Shown here: positions 1 through 8,362 of the stretch, one piece after another | Numbering within the stretch: the stretch's first letter is position 1 | Layout: each line of letters begins with the position of its first letter | Origin: Burkholderiaceae bacterium | GTDB lineage: Bacteria > Pseudomonadota > Gammaproteobacteria > Burkholderiales > Burkholderiaceae_C | Reading direction: 5' to 3' | Assembly: GCA_031276435.1 (NCBI GenBank) | Contig: JAISNB010000219.1 | Location: 1 to 10,776 of the forward strand | DNA length: 10,776 nt | Program-made: the position numbers and the translations under genes | The notes under the pieces: generated by a model | Databases searched by the model: none | Told to the model about the DNA's origin: nothing | The model's input: the letters and a program-made list of their open reading frames with translations, nothing else

Positions 1-24
1 TGCGAATCCAAGTACAGCCAAACT

Positions 25-100
25 TGGCGACCCTACGGGGATTCGAACCCCGGTACTCACCGTGAAAGGGTGATGTCCTAGGCCTCTAGACGATAGGGTC
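25..100 (-). tRNA. tRNA-Glu (anticodon TTC)
   Basis: Reading the minus strand gives a complete 76-nt cloverleaf including an encoded CCA end (25-27). The acceptor stem GACCCTA pairs with TAGGGTC. The anticodon stem TCACC/GGTGA encloses loop CTTTCAC, so the anticodon is TTC (complement at 64-66). The T arm carries the GGTTCGAATCC signature and the D arm has the CGTCTAGAGGCC form typical of bacterial tRNA-Glu. It lies 23 bp downstream of tRNA-Ala on the same strand and downstream of gltX, the gene for the enzyme that charges it. The two tRNAs are probably one transcript. No terminator is visible in the 24 bases left before the window edge. Confidence 0.97.
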
Positions 101-123
101 AAAACCTGCTTCCTGACGTCCTG

Positions 124-199
<76 letters not shown>

Positions 200-223
200 G
201 TGTGTGCAGGCGTCAAGCCCGCT

Positions 224-253
224 ATTGTATGCTGAAACTCAAATGTTTTGCAA
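224..253 (-). promoter_or_regulatory. Probable sigma-70 promoter for the tRNA-Ala/tRNA-Glu pair
   Basis: On the minus strand TTGCAA (248-253, 4 of 6 matches to TTGACA) is followed after 18 bases by TACAAT (224-229, 5 of 6 matches to TATAAT). The stretch just after the -10, AGCGGGC, is GC-rich, as is usual at stable-RNA promoters under stringent control. Transcription would start near 217, about 18 bases before mature tRNA-Ala. The -35 lies inside the last codons of gltX. This is predicted by eye only; the tRNAs could also be read through from gltX. Confidence 0.5.
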
Positions 254-1642
254 GCGCCGCAAAACTTTTTCGCGCGCGGCCAGCGCAAGCACCGCGTCCA
301 GCGATGGCGTTTGCGGCACTCCCATGACCAGTACGCGCACCGGCATGGCCAGTTGCGGCATCTTCAGGCCGTGCGCGGTCAGCGTTTCCTTGATGGCCGC
401 GGCAATGGCAGGCTGCGTCCAGTCCGCGCTGACCAGCTTTTCGGACAGCGTGGCAAGAGCGGGCCGGATGGCTTCGGTGACGTGCCGGGCCAGGTCGTCG
501 GCGCTGGGTGTGATGACGTCGGCGTAATACGCTTGCGCCCAGTCGGCCAATGCCACGGTGGTGTCGCAACGGTCCTTGAACAGCGCGCAAATGGCTGGCA
601 GGCGGTCGTCGCAGTGCAGTCCGCGCCGGGCCAGTTGGGCCGCGACAAGCGGTGCCAGTTCTTCGTGCGGCAATGCCTTGATGTGTTGGGCGTTGACCCA
701 GCGCAGCTTGGCTTCGTCAAATTGCGCGGCGCTGCGGCCCAGGTGGTCGAGGTCGAACCATTGCAAGAATTGCGCGCGGCTGAAGATTTCGTCGTTGCCG
801 TGGCTCCAGCCCAGGCGCGCCAGGTAGTTGATCATGGCGTCGGGCAAGAAGCCATCGTCGCGGTACTGCGTGACGGCCTTGGCGCCGTGGCGTTTGCTCA
901 TTTTTTCGCCCTGCTCATTGAGCACTGTGGGCAGGTGGGCAAATACGGGCGGCTCTTTGCCCAGGGCGCGGAAGATGTTGATTTGCCGCGGCGTGTTGTT
1001 GACGTGGTCGTCGCCGCGGATGACGTGGGTGATTTCCATGTCGATGTCGTCGACGACGACGCAGAAGTTGTAGGTGGGCGTGCCGTCGGGGCGGGCGATG
1101 ATGAGGTCGTCCAGTTCGGCGTTGCTGACTTCTACGCGGCCCTTGACTTTGTCGTCCCAGGCGACAGAGCCTTCGGTCGGATTGCGAAAGCGCAGCACGG
1201 GCTGTACGCCTTCAGGGATGGGCGGCAGCGTTTTGCCGGCCTCTGGGCGCCAGGTGCCGTCGTAGCGCGGTTTTTGTTTTGCGGCCATTTGCTTTTCGCG
1301 CAGGGCGTCGAGTTGCTGCACGCTCATGTAGCAGGGATAGACCAGGTTTTGCGCCTGCATTTGCGCCAGCACCTGTTTGTAGCGCGGCATGCGCTGCATT
1401 TGGTAGAAGGGGCCTTCGTCGGGCGACATGCCAAGCCATTGCATGGATTGCAAAATGACGTCCACCGCCGCTTGCGTGGAGCGTTCCAGATCGGTGTCCT
1501 CGATGCGCAGGATGAAGGTGCCGCCCGTGGCGCGGGCAAAGGCCCAGGGGTAGAGCGCCGAGCGGATGTTGCCCAGGTGGATGAAGCCCGTGGGCGATGG
1601 GGCAAAGCGGGTGCGGGTGGGTTTGTTTTGTGTTGTATTCAT
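239..1642 (-). CDS. gltX: Glutamyl-tRNA synthetase (class I aaRS)
   Basis: Cytoplasmic enzyme that joins glutamate to tRNA-Glu using ATP. The predicted protein is 467 residues, a normal length for bacterial GluRS. The N-terminal Rossmann domain carries FAPSPTG and the HIGH-type motif HLGN (residues 22-25); IRGDDH follows near 209-213, and the KMSKR loop at 247-251 is intact. The C-terminal half is the helical anticodon-binding part. I chose the ATG at 1642 because a GGAA lies upstream (1651-1654) and the protein then begins just before the conserved FAPSPTG; an in-frame ATG at 1669 has no Shine-Dalgarno sequence. The zinc-binding site known in E. coli GluRS appears lost: only one of the four ligand positions keeps Cys (C104), the others being M106, W131 and P133. 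The gene lies 32 bp after the unrecognised gene and just before the tRNA-Ala and tRNA-Glu genes. Confidence 0.96.
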   Translation of the reverse strand: MNTTQNKPTRTRFAPSPTGFIHLGNIRSALYPWAFARATGGTFILRIEDTDLERSTQAAVDVILQSMQWLGMSPDEGPFYQMQRMPRYKQVLAQMQAQNLVYPCYMSVQQLDALREKQMAAKQKPRYDGTWRPEAGKTLPPIPEGVQPVLRFRNPTEGSVAWDDKVKGRVEVSNAELDDLIIARPDGTPTYNFCVVVDDIDMEITHVIRGDDHVNNTPRQINIFRALGKEPPVFAHLPTVLNEQGEKMSKRHGAKAVTQYRDDGFLPDAMINYLARLGWSHGNDEIFSRAQFLQWFDLDHLGRSAAQFDEAKLRWVNAQHIKALPHEELAPLVAAQLARRGLHCDDRLPAICALFKDRCDTTVALADWAQAYYADVITPSADDLARHVTEAIRPALATLSEKLVSADWTQPAIAAAIKETLTAHGLKMPQLAMPVRVLVMGVPQTPSLDAVLALAAREKVLRRLQNI

Positions 1643-1674
1643 TTGCGGTTTTCCAAGTTTGGCATCCATGTCAT

Positions 1675-2280
1675 TCAGACCGTATCTTCAAGCAATTCAA
1701 ATTCAATCCATTGGTCATGACCCAATTGACCTGCGGCAAAGTTCGTGCGCTTCCTGTTTCTGTTCATCACATCTTCCAGGGTGTAGCCGCTCGCAGAAAA
1801 GCGCATGGTGTCGGGTCTTGAAAAAAGCGAGACCCAGATCAAAGCAAGTTGATAGCCATGCATTTGCTGGGTGGTTGAGAAGACCGCATCCAGCCCCGCA
1901 GATGTTCTGATGCGGAACCGTGCAACATCCCACAGCAAAGCGCATGCCCGTACCTCTTCCAACGAAGGCGGGGAGAGAAATTTTTCAGCATCAGCGCCCG
2001 GATGAGCCGAGTCCATTTCTTCGAGCGTTTGGCCCGGGAGATTCGTTTTTCCGCTGTTGCGCATCGTGATTCTCAGCACCTGCGCTGGCTGCAATTCAGA
2101 TCCGCCCCAGGTCAAGTGCTGGCGCCGCGCCGCATTCGGGTCAGTCCCCGCAGACACATAGATGTCCGCCTTCTGGTCACAATTTCTGGTGCCGCCCACG
2201 ATTGCGCTGAAATACTCCAGTCCGGTCATGTCTACCGTGACCCAAGGGCGAGCGCCCAAAGTGATCTCACAAGCAGGCAT
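1675..2280 (-). CDS. Unrecognised 201-residue protein, low-GC, possibly acquired
   Basis: I do not recognise this gene. The ORF begins at ATG 2280, 13 bp after the metZ stop, and ends 32 bp before gltX, so it could be read with metZ. No good Shine-Dalgarno sequence precedes the ATG; an alternative in-frame ATG is at 2229. The product looks soluble, with no signal peptide or membrane segment. It has three cysteines (4, 34, 113). The first ~75 residues look beta-rich, with a short pattern around W58 and L63 followed by QVLRITM (67-73), loosely like small uncharacterised bacterial domains with an 'LxW...L..GD.v.I.i' pattern; that likeness is from memory and weak. A more helical middle (106-125) and a C-terminus ending in acidic residues follow. 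By hand count, GC over 1681-2100 is about 53%, against about 62% in a sample of metZ. An accessory gene, such as an orphan immunity-like protein, is possible but unproven. Confidence 0.6.
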   Translation of the reverse strand: MPACEITLGARPWVTVDMTGLEYFSAIVGGTRNCDQKADIYVSAGTDPNAARRQHLTWGGSELQPAQVLRITMRNSGKTNLPGQTLEEMDSAHPGADAEKFLSPPSLEEVRACALLWDVARFRIRTSAGLDAVFSTTQQMHGYQLALIWVSLFSRPDTMRFSASGYTLEDVMNRNRKRTNFAAGQLGHDQWIEFELLEDTV

Positions 2281-2293
2281 GTGGGCGGGGTGT

Positions 2294-3523
2294 TTATTTC
2301 AGCGTATCCAGGCCGCGCAGCAGGTCGGCTTTGATGTCGTCCAGATGTTCCAGCCCCACGGCAATGCGGATCAGGCCTTGCGTAATGCCCGCGGCCTGGC
2401 GCACTTCTTCGCTGAGGCGGCCATGCGATGTGCTCGCCGGGTGGGTGATGATGGTTTTGGTGTCGCCCAGATTGGCGGCAATGGTCAGCAGGCGCGTGCT
2501 GTCGATCACGTGGAAGGCATTGCGGCGCAGTTCTTCGGGCGTATGACCCTTGACTGTGAAGGCCAGCACCGAGCCGCCCGCGCCGCTTTGCTGGCGCATG
2601 GCAAGCTGGTGCTGCGGGTGCGACGGCAAGCCCGGGTAATGCAGGCTGGAGACGGCGGGATGCTGCTGGAGCCAGCTTGCAAGTTGCAGCGCCTGCTCGC
2701 TTTGCGCCTTGACGCGCAGGGCCAGCGTTTCCATGCCCTTGAGCACCACCCAGGCGTTGAAGGGCGACAGGGCCATGCCTGCCGTGCGCACCATGGGCAT
2801 GAATTGCTCGCGCACCAGTTGCGCCGTGCAGCACACGGCGCCAGCCAGCACCCGGCCTTGTCCGTCCAGGAATTTGGTGCCCGAATGCATGACCATGTCC
2901 GCGCCCAGTTCCAGCGGCCTTTGAAGCACGGGCGTGCAGAAGGTGTTGTCCACCACCAGTTGCGCGTGCGCATTGCGCGCCAGATCGGCCAGCGCGCGAA
3001 TGTCGCACACCTCGGTCAGCGGGTTGGTGGGGGTTTCGGCAAACAGCAGGCGCGTTGCTTCGGGGCGGATGGCGGCGCGCCATGCTTGCAGGTCGGTTTG
3101 CGCGACGAAGGTGGTTTCCACGCCGAATTTGGCGAACTCCTTGCCCAGCAAGCCAATGGTGGAGCCGAAAACCGAGCGCGAGCAGACCACATGGTCGCCC
3201 GCCTTGAGCAGCGCCAGGCACAGCATGAGGATGGCCGCCATGCCGCTGGAGGTGCCTATGGCGGCCTCGCTGCCTTCGAGCGCGGCCAGGCGGCGCTCGA
3301 AACTTTCTACCGTGGGGTTGGAGGTGCGCGTGTAGGTGTAGCCCGGCTGCGTGGCGGCAAAGCGCGCGGCGCAGGTTTCGGAGTCAGGCTGCCGGTAGCA
3401 ACTGGTCAGAAACAGCGCCTCGGAATTTTCGCCGTACTGGCTGGCGGGCATGGCCTCGCGCACGGCCAGCGTTTGCGGGTGCAGCCCCGCGGCAAGTGGG
3501 TCACGATCCGTGGTATTGCTCAT
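2294..3523 (-). CDS. metZ: O-succinylhomoserine sulfhydrylase (PLP-dependent)
   Basis: Cytoplasmic enzyme of the Cys/Met metabolism PLP family. It is expected to convert O-succinylhomoserine and sulfide to homocysteine, the direct sulfhydrylation route to methionine. The 409-residue protein has the family landmarks: YTYTRTSNPT (62-71) contributed to the neighbouring active site, GTSSGMAAI (90-98) for the cofactor phosphate, D192 in VVDNTF contacting the pyridine ring, and SGTKFLDGQG with the Schiff-base lysine K217. I chose the ATG at 3523 because GGAG at 3531-3534 sits 7 bases upstream; starts at 3553, 3544 and 3526 are also in frame, and 3553 would overlap purF by 17 bp. It follows purF by 13 bp, so the two are almost surely co-transcribed. 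The separation from related MetB, MetC and O-acetylhomoserine sulfhydrylases rests on the purF neighbourhood and overall sequence style. Confidence 0.93.
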   Translation of the reverse strand: MSNTTDRDPLAAGLHPQTLAVREAMPASQYGENSEALFLTSCYRQPDSETCAARFAATQPGYTYTRTSNPTVESFERRLAALEGSEAAIGTSSGMAAILMLCLALLKAGDHVVCSRSVFGSTIGLLGKEFAKFGVETTFVAQTDLQAWRAAIRPEATRLLFAETPTNPLTEVCDIRALADLARNAHAQLVVDNTFCTPVLQRPLELGADMVMHSGTKFLDGQGRVLAGAVCCTAQLVREQFMPMVRTAGMALSPFNAWVVLKGMETLALRVKAQSEQALQLASWLQQHPAVSSLHYPGLPSHPQHQLAMRQQSGAGGSVLAFTVKGHTPEELRRNAFHVIDSTRLLTIAANLGDTKTIITHPASTSHGRLSEEVRQAAGITQGLIRIAVGLEHLDDIKADLLRGLDTLK

Positions 3524-3527
3524 CATT

Positions 3528-3534
3528 GCTCTCC
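3528..3534 (-). promoter_or_regulatory. Ribosome binding site deciding the metZ start
   Basis: GGAGAGC on the minus strand lies just after the purF stop (TGA at 3537-3539) and before two adjacent ATG codons (3526 and 3523). Its spacing fits the second ATG best. The arrangement suggests ribosomes finishing purF could re-initiate on metZ. Confidence 0.65.
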
Positions 3535-3536
3535 AA

Positions 3537-5018
<1,482 letters not shown>

Positions 5019-5115
5019 GGGATTTCCTGAGACCTGATGCGCCCGATTGTCGCGCGTGCCAGAACTTCGGGCTGCCGGACGCGGTGAGATTGGTTGCTGT
5101 TGCTGCCCGTTCTTG

Positions 5116-5625
5116 TCAACTTCCGCTGCGCCAGAGCGTGGCGGACGCCGCCGCTGGCGGGATGGGCGTCCACTCGCGCAAATCCACCAGTGCGCGCTCC
5201 AGCCAGTGCGCGCCCAGGGACTGCGTCCACCATGGGGACTGCCGCGCGGGCGTCAATCCCACCAAAATGGCGCACACCAGCAACAGCGCCGCGCCGCGCG
5301 CCAGGCCAAAGGCCGCGCCGAATGCGCGGTCTATTGGCCGCAGCCCGATGCTGCCCGCGCCCTTGCGAACGCTCCAGGCCACAAATCCGCCCAGAAAGGC
5401 AACCAGCACGAACAACAGCAAAAAGCCAGCGCCAGAGCGCAGTGCATCGCTGACATCGCCCAAAGGCAGGTACAGGCCCGCAAATTCGCCACCCCATCGG
5501 GCCACGAAAAAAGCGGCCACCCATCCGGCCAGGGACAAAACCTCGTAGATCAAGCCGCGCCAGATGCCCATGGCCAGCGAGGCGAGCAAAACGCCCAGAA
5601 AAACCCAATCCAGCGTGGCAACCAT
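5116..5625 (-). CDS. cvpA: CvpA family inner membrane protein
   Basis: Predicted 169-residue inner membrane protein of the CvpA family, named from its requirement for colicin V production in E. coli; its molecular role is unsettled. Hydrophobic segments lie at about 4-20, 27-43, 66-86 and 107-124, the four-helix layout of the family. The short N-terminal stretch LDWVFLGVLL and the later GxxRG-like turn (IWRGLIYE, 21-28) are typical. The C-terminal ~45 residues are soluble and Pro/Ala-rich. The start at 5625 follows the dedD-like stop by 20 bp without a strong Shine-Dalgarno sequence, so translational coupling is possible. Its place between the SPOR gene and purF supports the call. Confidence 0.92.
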   Translation of the reverse strand: MVATLDWVFLGVLLASLAMGIWRGLIYEVLSLAGWVAAFFVARWGGEFAGLYLPLGDVSDALRSGAGFLLLFVLVAFLGGFVAWSVRKGAGSIGLRPIDRAFGAAFGLARGAALLLVCAILVGLTPARQSPWWTQSLGAHWLERALVDLREWTPIPPAAASATLWRSGS

Positions 5626-5645
5626 GGTTTGACGGTGACAAAAAT

Positions 5646-6545
5646 TCAGAGCGCGATGACTGAAGCACTCACGCCCGCTTGTTTGAGCCTGGCCGCTGCC
5701 TGGTCGGCGGCCTCGCGGCTGTTGTAGGGGCCAGCGCGCACCCGGGTGCGCGTGCCATTGGCGGTCTGGACTTCTTGCACGTAGGTGGCAACGCCCGCCT
5801 TTTGCGCGGCCTGGCGCGCGGCTGTGACGCTGCCCGATTCAGAAAACGCGCCAATTTGCACCACAAAGCGTGTCGCTGCCGTCGCCTCGGTCGCGCCACC
5901 CGTGGTGGTGGCGCTGGCAACCGTGGTGCTTGCCGCGCTTTGGCGGCCCTGGCCGCTGCCTTCCAGAATGGCCCTGGCGCGCGCGGCTTCTTCAGCTTGC
6001 TGTTGCTGCTTGCGTTGCTGATCGGCCTGGGCTTTGGCGCGCGCAGCTTGCGCAGCGGCAGCCCGGGCGTCGCGGGCTTGCTGCTGCTGACGCGCTTTTT
6101 CGTCGGCAAGCCGGGCGGCTTGTTCGGCGCGCGCTGCCTTTGCAGCGGCGGCTGTTGCTGCCGCGCTGGCCCCGGGCGAGGGCAGGTCAACGCTGGCGGT
6201 ATCGGCCACGGGGCCGGTTTGCGGCGGCGCGTTTGCAATCACCTCTTCGCGCCCGTCCAGACTGTCGACCGCGGCCACTGCGCTTTCGTACCGCAGGGGT
6301 GCAACCTCGTCGCGGTCCGGAATGACGATGGCCGCATCCACCGGTATGGGGCGCGGTTGCGTGTTGAAAATGAGCGGAAAACCGATGACGACAATCAGCA
6401 CCAGCACCGCGGCGCCAATCAGCCGGTGGCGCGCGCGACGGCGCAAGGCGTCTATGGTCTCGGAAGCGGCGGCGGCGCTGTTGCGGGATACCTGAAAGTC
6501 GGCATCAGACTCGCCACCCGATTTGCGGAATTTGAAAAATGCCAT
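5646..6545 (-). CDS. SPOR-domain inner membrane protein, DedD-like
   Basis: Predicted 299-residue bitopic membrane protein. The N-terminus is cytoplasmic and basic, with one membrane helix at about 42-60 (LIGAAVLVLIVVIGFPLIF). A long Ala/Gln/Arg/Lys-rich probable coiled or extended linker follows (about 126-194). The C-terminal SPOR domain covers about 224-299, beginning RFVVQIGAF and including the typical RVRAGPY near its centre. SPOR domains bind glycan strands lacking stem peptides at the division septum, so a septal role like that of E. coli DedD is likely. The start at 6545 (MAFFKFRK) suits the family; an in-frame ATG at 6614 would overlap folC by 20 bp. It lies between folC and cvpA, the position dedD has in many proteobacteria. 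The linker is low-complexity and probably variable between strains. Confidence 0.9.
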   Translation of the reverse strand: MAFFKFRKSGGESDADFQVSRNSAAAASETIDALRRRARHRLIGAAVLVLIVVIGFPLIFNTQPRPIPVDAAIVIPDRDEVAPLRYESAVAAVDSLDGREEVIANAPPQTGPVADTASVDLPSPGASAAATAAAAKAARAEQAARLADEKARQQQQARDARAAAAQAARAKAQADQQRKQQQQAEEAARARAILEGSGQGRQSAASTTVASATTTGGATEATAATRFVVQIGAFSESGSVTAARQAAQKAGVATYVQEVQTANGTRTRVRAGPYNSREAADQAAARLKQAGVSASVIAL

Positions 6546-6594
6546 GAATCCGGATCCCAAGGCCCGGGCCAGCGTTGCGGCAAAGAGAGGGTGT

Positions 6595-7866
6595 CTAGAC
6601 CCCGCCAAGCCCATGCGCTAAAACGCCACCCACGGTGTAGAAAGAACCCGTAATTATGATCCTGTCAGCCGCTTGTGCTGCCGCGCGCGCTGCGGCCAGC
6701 GCCTGCGACGGATCGGCAAAGCAGTGCGCGCTGGTGCCCCGGCGCGGGTTCTGGCCCTGCCACAAGGCCATCAATTGCCGGGCAGAGGCCGCGCGTGCAA
6801 TGGGCAAATCGGTGAAATACCAGTGCTCCACCAGCGGGCCAAGGCGCTGGAGCATGGCCGCCAGATCCTTGTCGGCCATGGCGCCAAACACCGCGTGCGT
6901 GGCGGCGTAAAAACCCATTGCGTCCAGATTGGCCGCCAGCGCGGTGGCGGCGTGCGGGTTGTGCCCCACGTCCAGCACCACGGCGGGCTGGCCGGGCAGC
7001 ACCTGAAAGCGGCCAGGCAGTTCCACCAGCGCCAGCCCCGCGCGTATGGCTTGCGCGGTGACGGGCAGTTGCGCGCGCAGCGCCTCCAGCGCGGCCAGCA
7101 CACCCGCCGCGTTGAGCAACTGGTTGGCCCCGCGCAAGGCCGGGTGCGCTAGGCCGCTGTAGCGCCGCGCGCGTCCGGCCCAGCCCCATTGCGTGCGATC
7201 GACGTTGCCGAAGCTGTAATCGCGCCCCGGCAGCCACAGGTCGGCCCCCAGTTTTTGCGCGTGGTCCAGCACGCTTTGCGGCGGCGCCGGATCGCTGACG
7301 ATGGCAGGCCGCCCGGCGCGCAAAATGCCGGCCTTTTCCAGGCCGATTTGCTCGCGCGTGGCGCCCAGCAGCGCGGCGTGGTCGATGTCCACACAGGTGA
7401 CGATGGCGCAGTCGGCATCCAGGACGTTCACCGCGTCCAGCCGACCGCCCAGCCCCACTTCCAGAATCCAGACGTCCAGACTGGCCTGGCTGAAAGCCTG
7501 CAAGATGGCCAGCGTGGTGAACTCGAAATAGGTCAGGCTCACGTCGTCGCGGGCGTTTTCCACCACCTCGAAAGCCGCTGCCAGCGCATCGGCGTCGGCC
7601 ATTTGCCCGGCGATGCGGCAGCGTTCTTCAAAATGCACCAGATGCGGCGACGTGTAAAGCCCGGCGCGAAATCCAGCGCGCCGCAAAATGCTCTCCAGCA
7701 TGGCGCAGGTAGAGCCTTTGCCGTTGGTGCCCGCCACGGCGATCACGGGCGCGGCGGGCCTCAGCCCCATGCGCGTGGCCACGGCGCGCACCCGATCCAG
7801 CCCCAGATCAATGCTTTTGGGGTGCAGCCGCTCGCAATGCGCGAGCCATTCGTCCAGCGTTTTCAT
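6595..7866 (-). CDS. folC: Bifunctional folylpolyglutamate synthase / dihydrofolate synthase
   Basis: Cytoplasmic Mur-ligase-like enzyme. It adds L-glutamate to dihydropteroate, forming dihydrofolate, and extends the glutamate tail of reduced folates with ATP. The 423-residue length is normal. Motifs include the ATP loop GTNGKGST (46-53), SPHL (73-76), TYFEFTTLAIL (112-122), EVGLGGRLDAVN (136-147), REQIGLEKAGI with the lysine expected to be carbamylated (K178), and DVGHNPHA (299-306). I chose ATG 7866 (MKTLDEWL) as the family-like N-terminus; an ATG at 7911 would add 15 residues and run deep into the divergent gap. No strong Shine-Dalgarno sequence is visible. It is the first gene of the leftward block. 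In many Burkholderiales accD precedes folC; here the upstream gene is divergent instead. Confidence 0.96.
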   Translation of the reverse strand: MKTLDEWLAHCERLHPKSIDLGLDRVRAVATRMGLRPAAPVIAVAGTNGKGSTCAMLESILRRAGFRAGLYTSPHLVHFEERCRIAGQMADADALAAAFEVVENARDDVSLTYFEFTTLAILQAFSQASLDVWILEVGLGGRLDAVNVLDADCAIVTCVDIDHAALLGATREQIGLEKAGILRAGRPAIVSDPAPPQSVLDHAQKLGADLWLPGRDYSFGNVDRTQWGWAGRARRYSGLAHPALRGANQLLNAAGVLAALEALRAQLPVTAQAIRAGLALVELPGRFQVLPGQPAVVLDVGHNPHAATALAANLDAMGFYAATHAVFGAMADKDLAAMLQRLGPLVEHWYFTDLPIARAASARQLMALWQGQNPRRGTSAHCFADPSQALAAARAAAQAADRIIITGSFYTVGGVLAHGLGGV

Positions 7867-7950
7867 GGACGCTGATTGTGTCACCCGCAAGGCCCTGGGG
7901 ACAGCGGCCAAAGCGCCAGAAAGCGTCTGGGCATGGCATCATCCGCAACC
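7867..7950. promoter_or_regulatory. Divergent intergenic gap between folC and the yffB-like gene
   Basis: This 84-bp stretch separates the two divergent blocks and must hold, or lie close to, the promoters for both unless those lie inside the coding regions. No hexamer pair good enough to call is visible on either strand, and no clear operator palindrome. Alternative in-frame starts for both flanking genes fall within it (ATG 7911 for folC; ATG 7933 and TTG 7876 for the yffB-like gene), so the true gap may be smaller. Confidence 0.4.
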
Positions 7951-8325
7951 ATGAACGCCGCACCCCCCATCACCCTCTTCGGCATTGCCAATTGCAACAC
8001 CGTCAAAAACGCCCGTGCATGGCTGAAAGAGCAGGGCATTGCCTGCGCATTCCACGACTTCAAAAAAGCAGGCGTCCCGCCCGCGGCGCTGGATGCCTGG
8101 CTCAACGCGCTGGGCTGGGAGCCGCTGCTCAACCGCCGGGGCACGACCTGGCGGCAACTGGACGCCGCGGCGCAGACCAGCGTGCGCGACCGCGCCAGCG
8201 CCCGCGCGCTGATGCTGGCGTGGCCCAGCGTCATCAAGCGCCCGGTCATGCAATGGGGCAGCGGACAAATCAGCGTGGGCTTTGACGCGCAAGACTGGAA
8301 AAACCGCCTTTCCAGCGCCATGTAG
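7951..8325 (+). CDS. YffB/ArsC-family thioredoxin-fold protein
   Basis: Predicted 124-residue cytoplasmic protein of the ArsC/Spx/YffB family, with a layout close to E. coli YffB, whose role is poorly defined; reports tie relatives to glutathione-dependent reduction. The active-site strand-loop FGIANCNTVKNARAWL has a single cysteine, C15, so there is no CXXC pair. The family markers NRRGTTWR (61-68) and IKRPV (95-99, with the expected cis-proline) are present. It should not be called arsenate reductase without test. The start ATG at 7951 is chosen for length; ATG 7933 adds six residues (MASSAT) and neither has a clear Shine-Dalgarno sequence. It is first in the rightward block and 37 bp before the cardiolipin synthase gene. 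Confidence 0.9.
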   Translation: MNAAPPITLFGIANCNTVKNARAWLKEQGIACAFHDFKKAGVPPAALDAWLNALGWEPLLNRRGTTWRQLDAAAQTSVRDRASARALMLAWPSVIKRPVMQWGSGQISVGFDAQDWKNRLSSAM

Positions 8326-8328
8326 CGT

Positions 8329-8345
8329 GCTATCCATTCAATAGC
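8329..8345 (+). repeat. Short hairpin between the yffB-like gene and cls
   Basis: GCTAT (8329-8333) pairs with ATAGC (8341-8345) across a 7-base loop. No T-run follows on either strand, so it is not a convincing terminator. It may be a small mRNA structure or chance in an otherwise AT-richer patch just before the cls start. Confidence 0.3.
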
Positions 8346-8362
8346 GAATCAAACGCGCGCCC

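Noticed and set aside
248..1720. Long open frame (490 codons) on the plus strand opposite gltX
   Set aside because: It mirrors a confidently identified gene. High GC at third codon positions removes stops on the opposite strand, and the translation shows no domain-like pattern.
5019..5115. PurR-type operator or riboswitch upstream of purF
   Set aside because: No ACGCAAACG-type palindrome and no purine riboswitch structure is visible in the 97-bp gap.
7951..8325. Arsenate reductase (arsC) for the YffB-like gene
   Set aside because: There is no ars operon context, and the sequence fits the YffB branch of the family better; arsenate reduction cannot be claimed.
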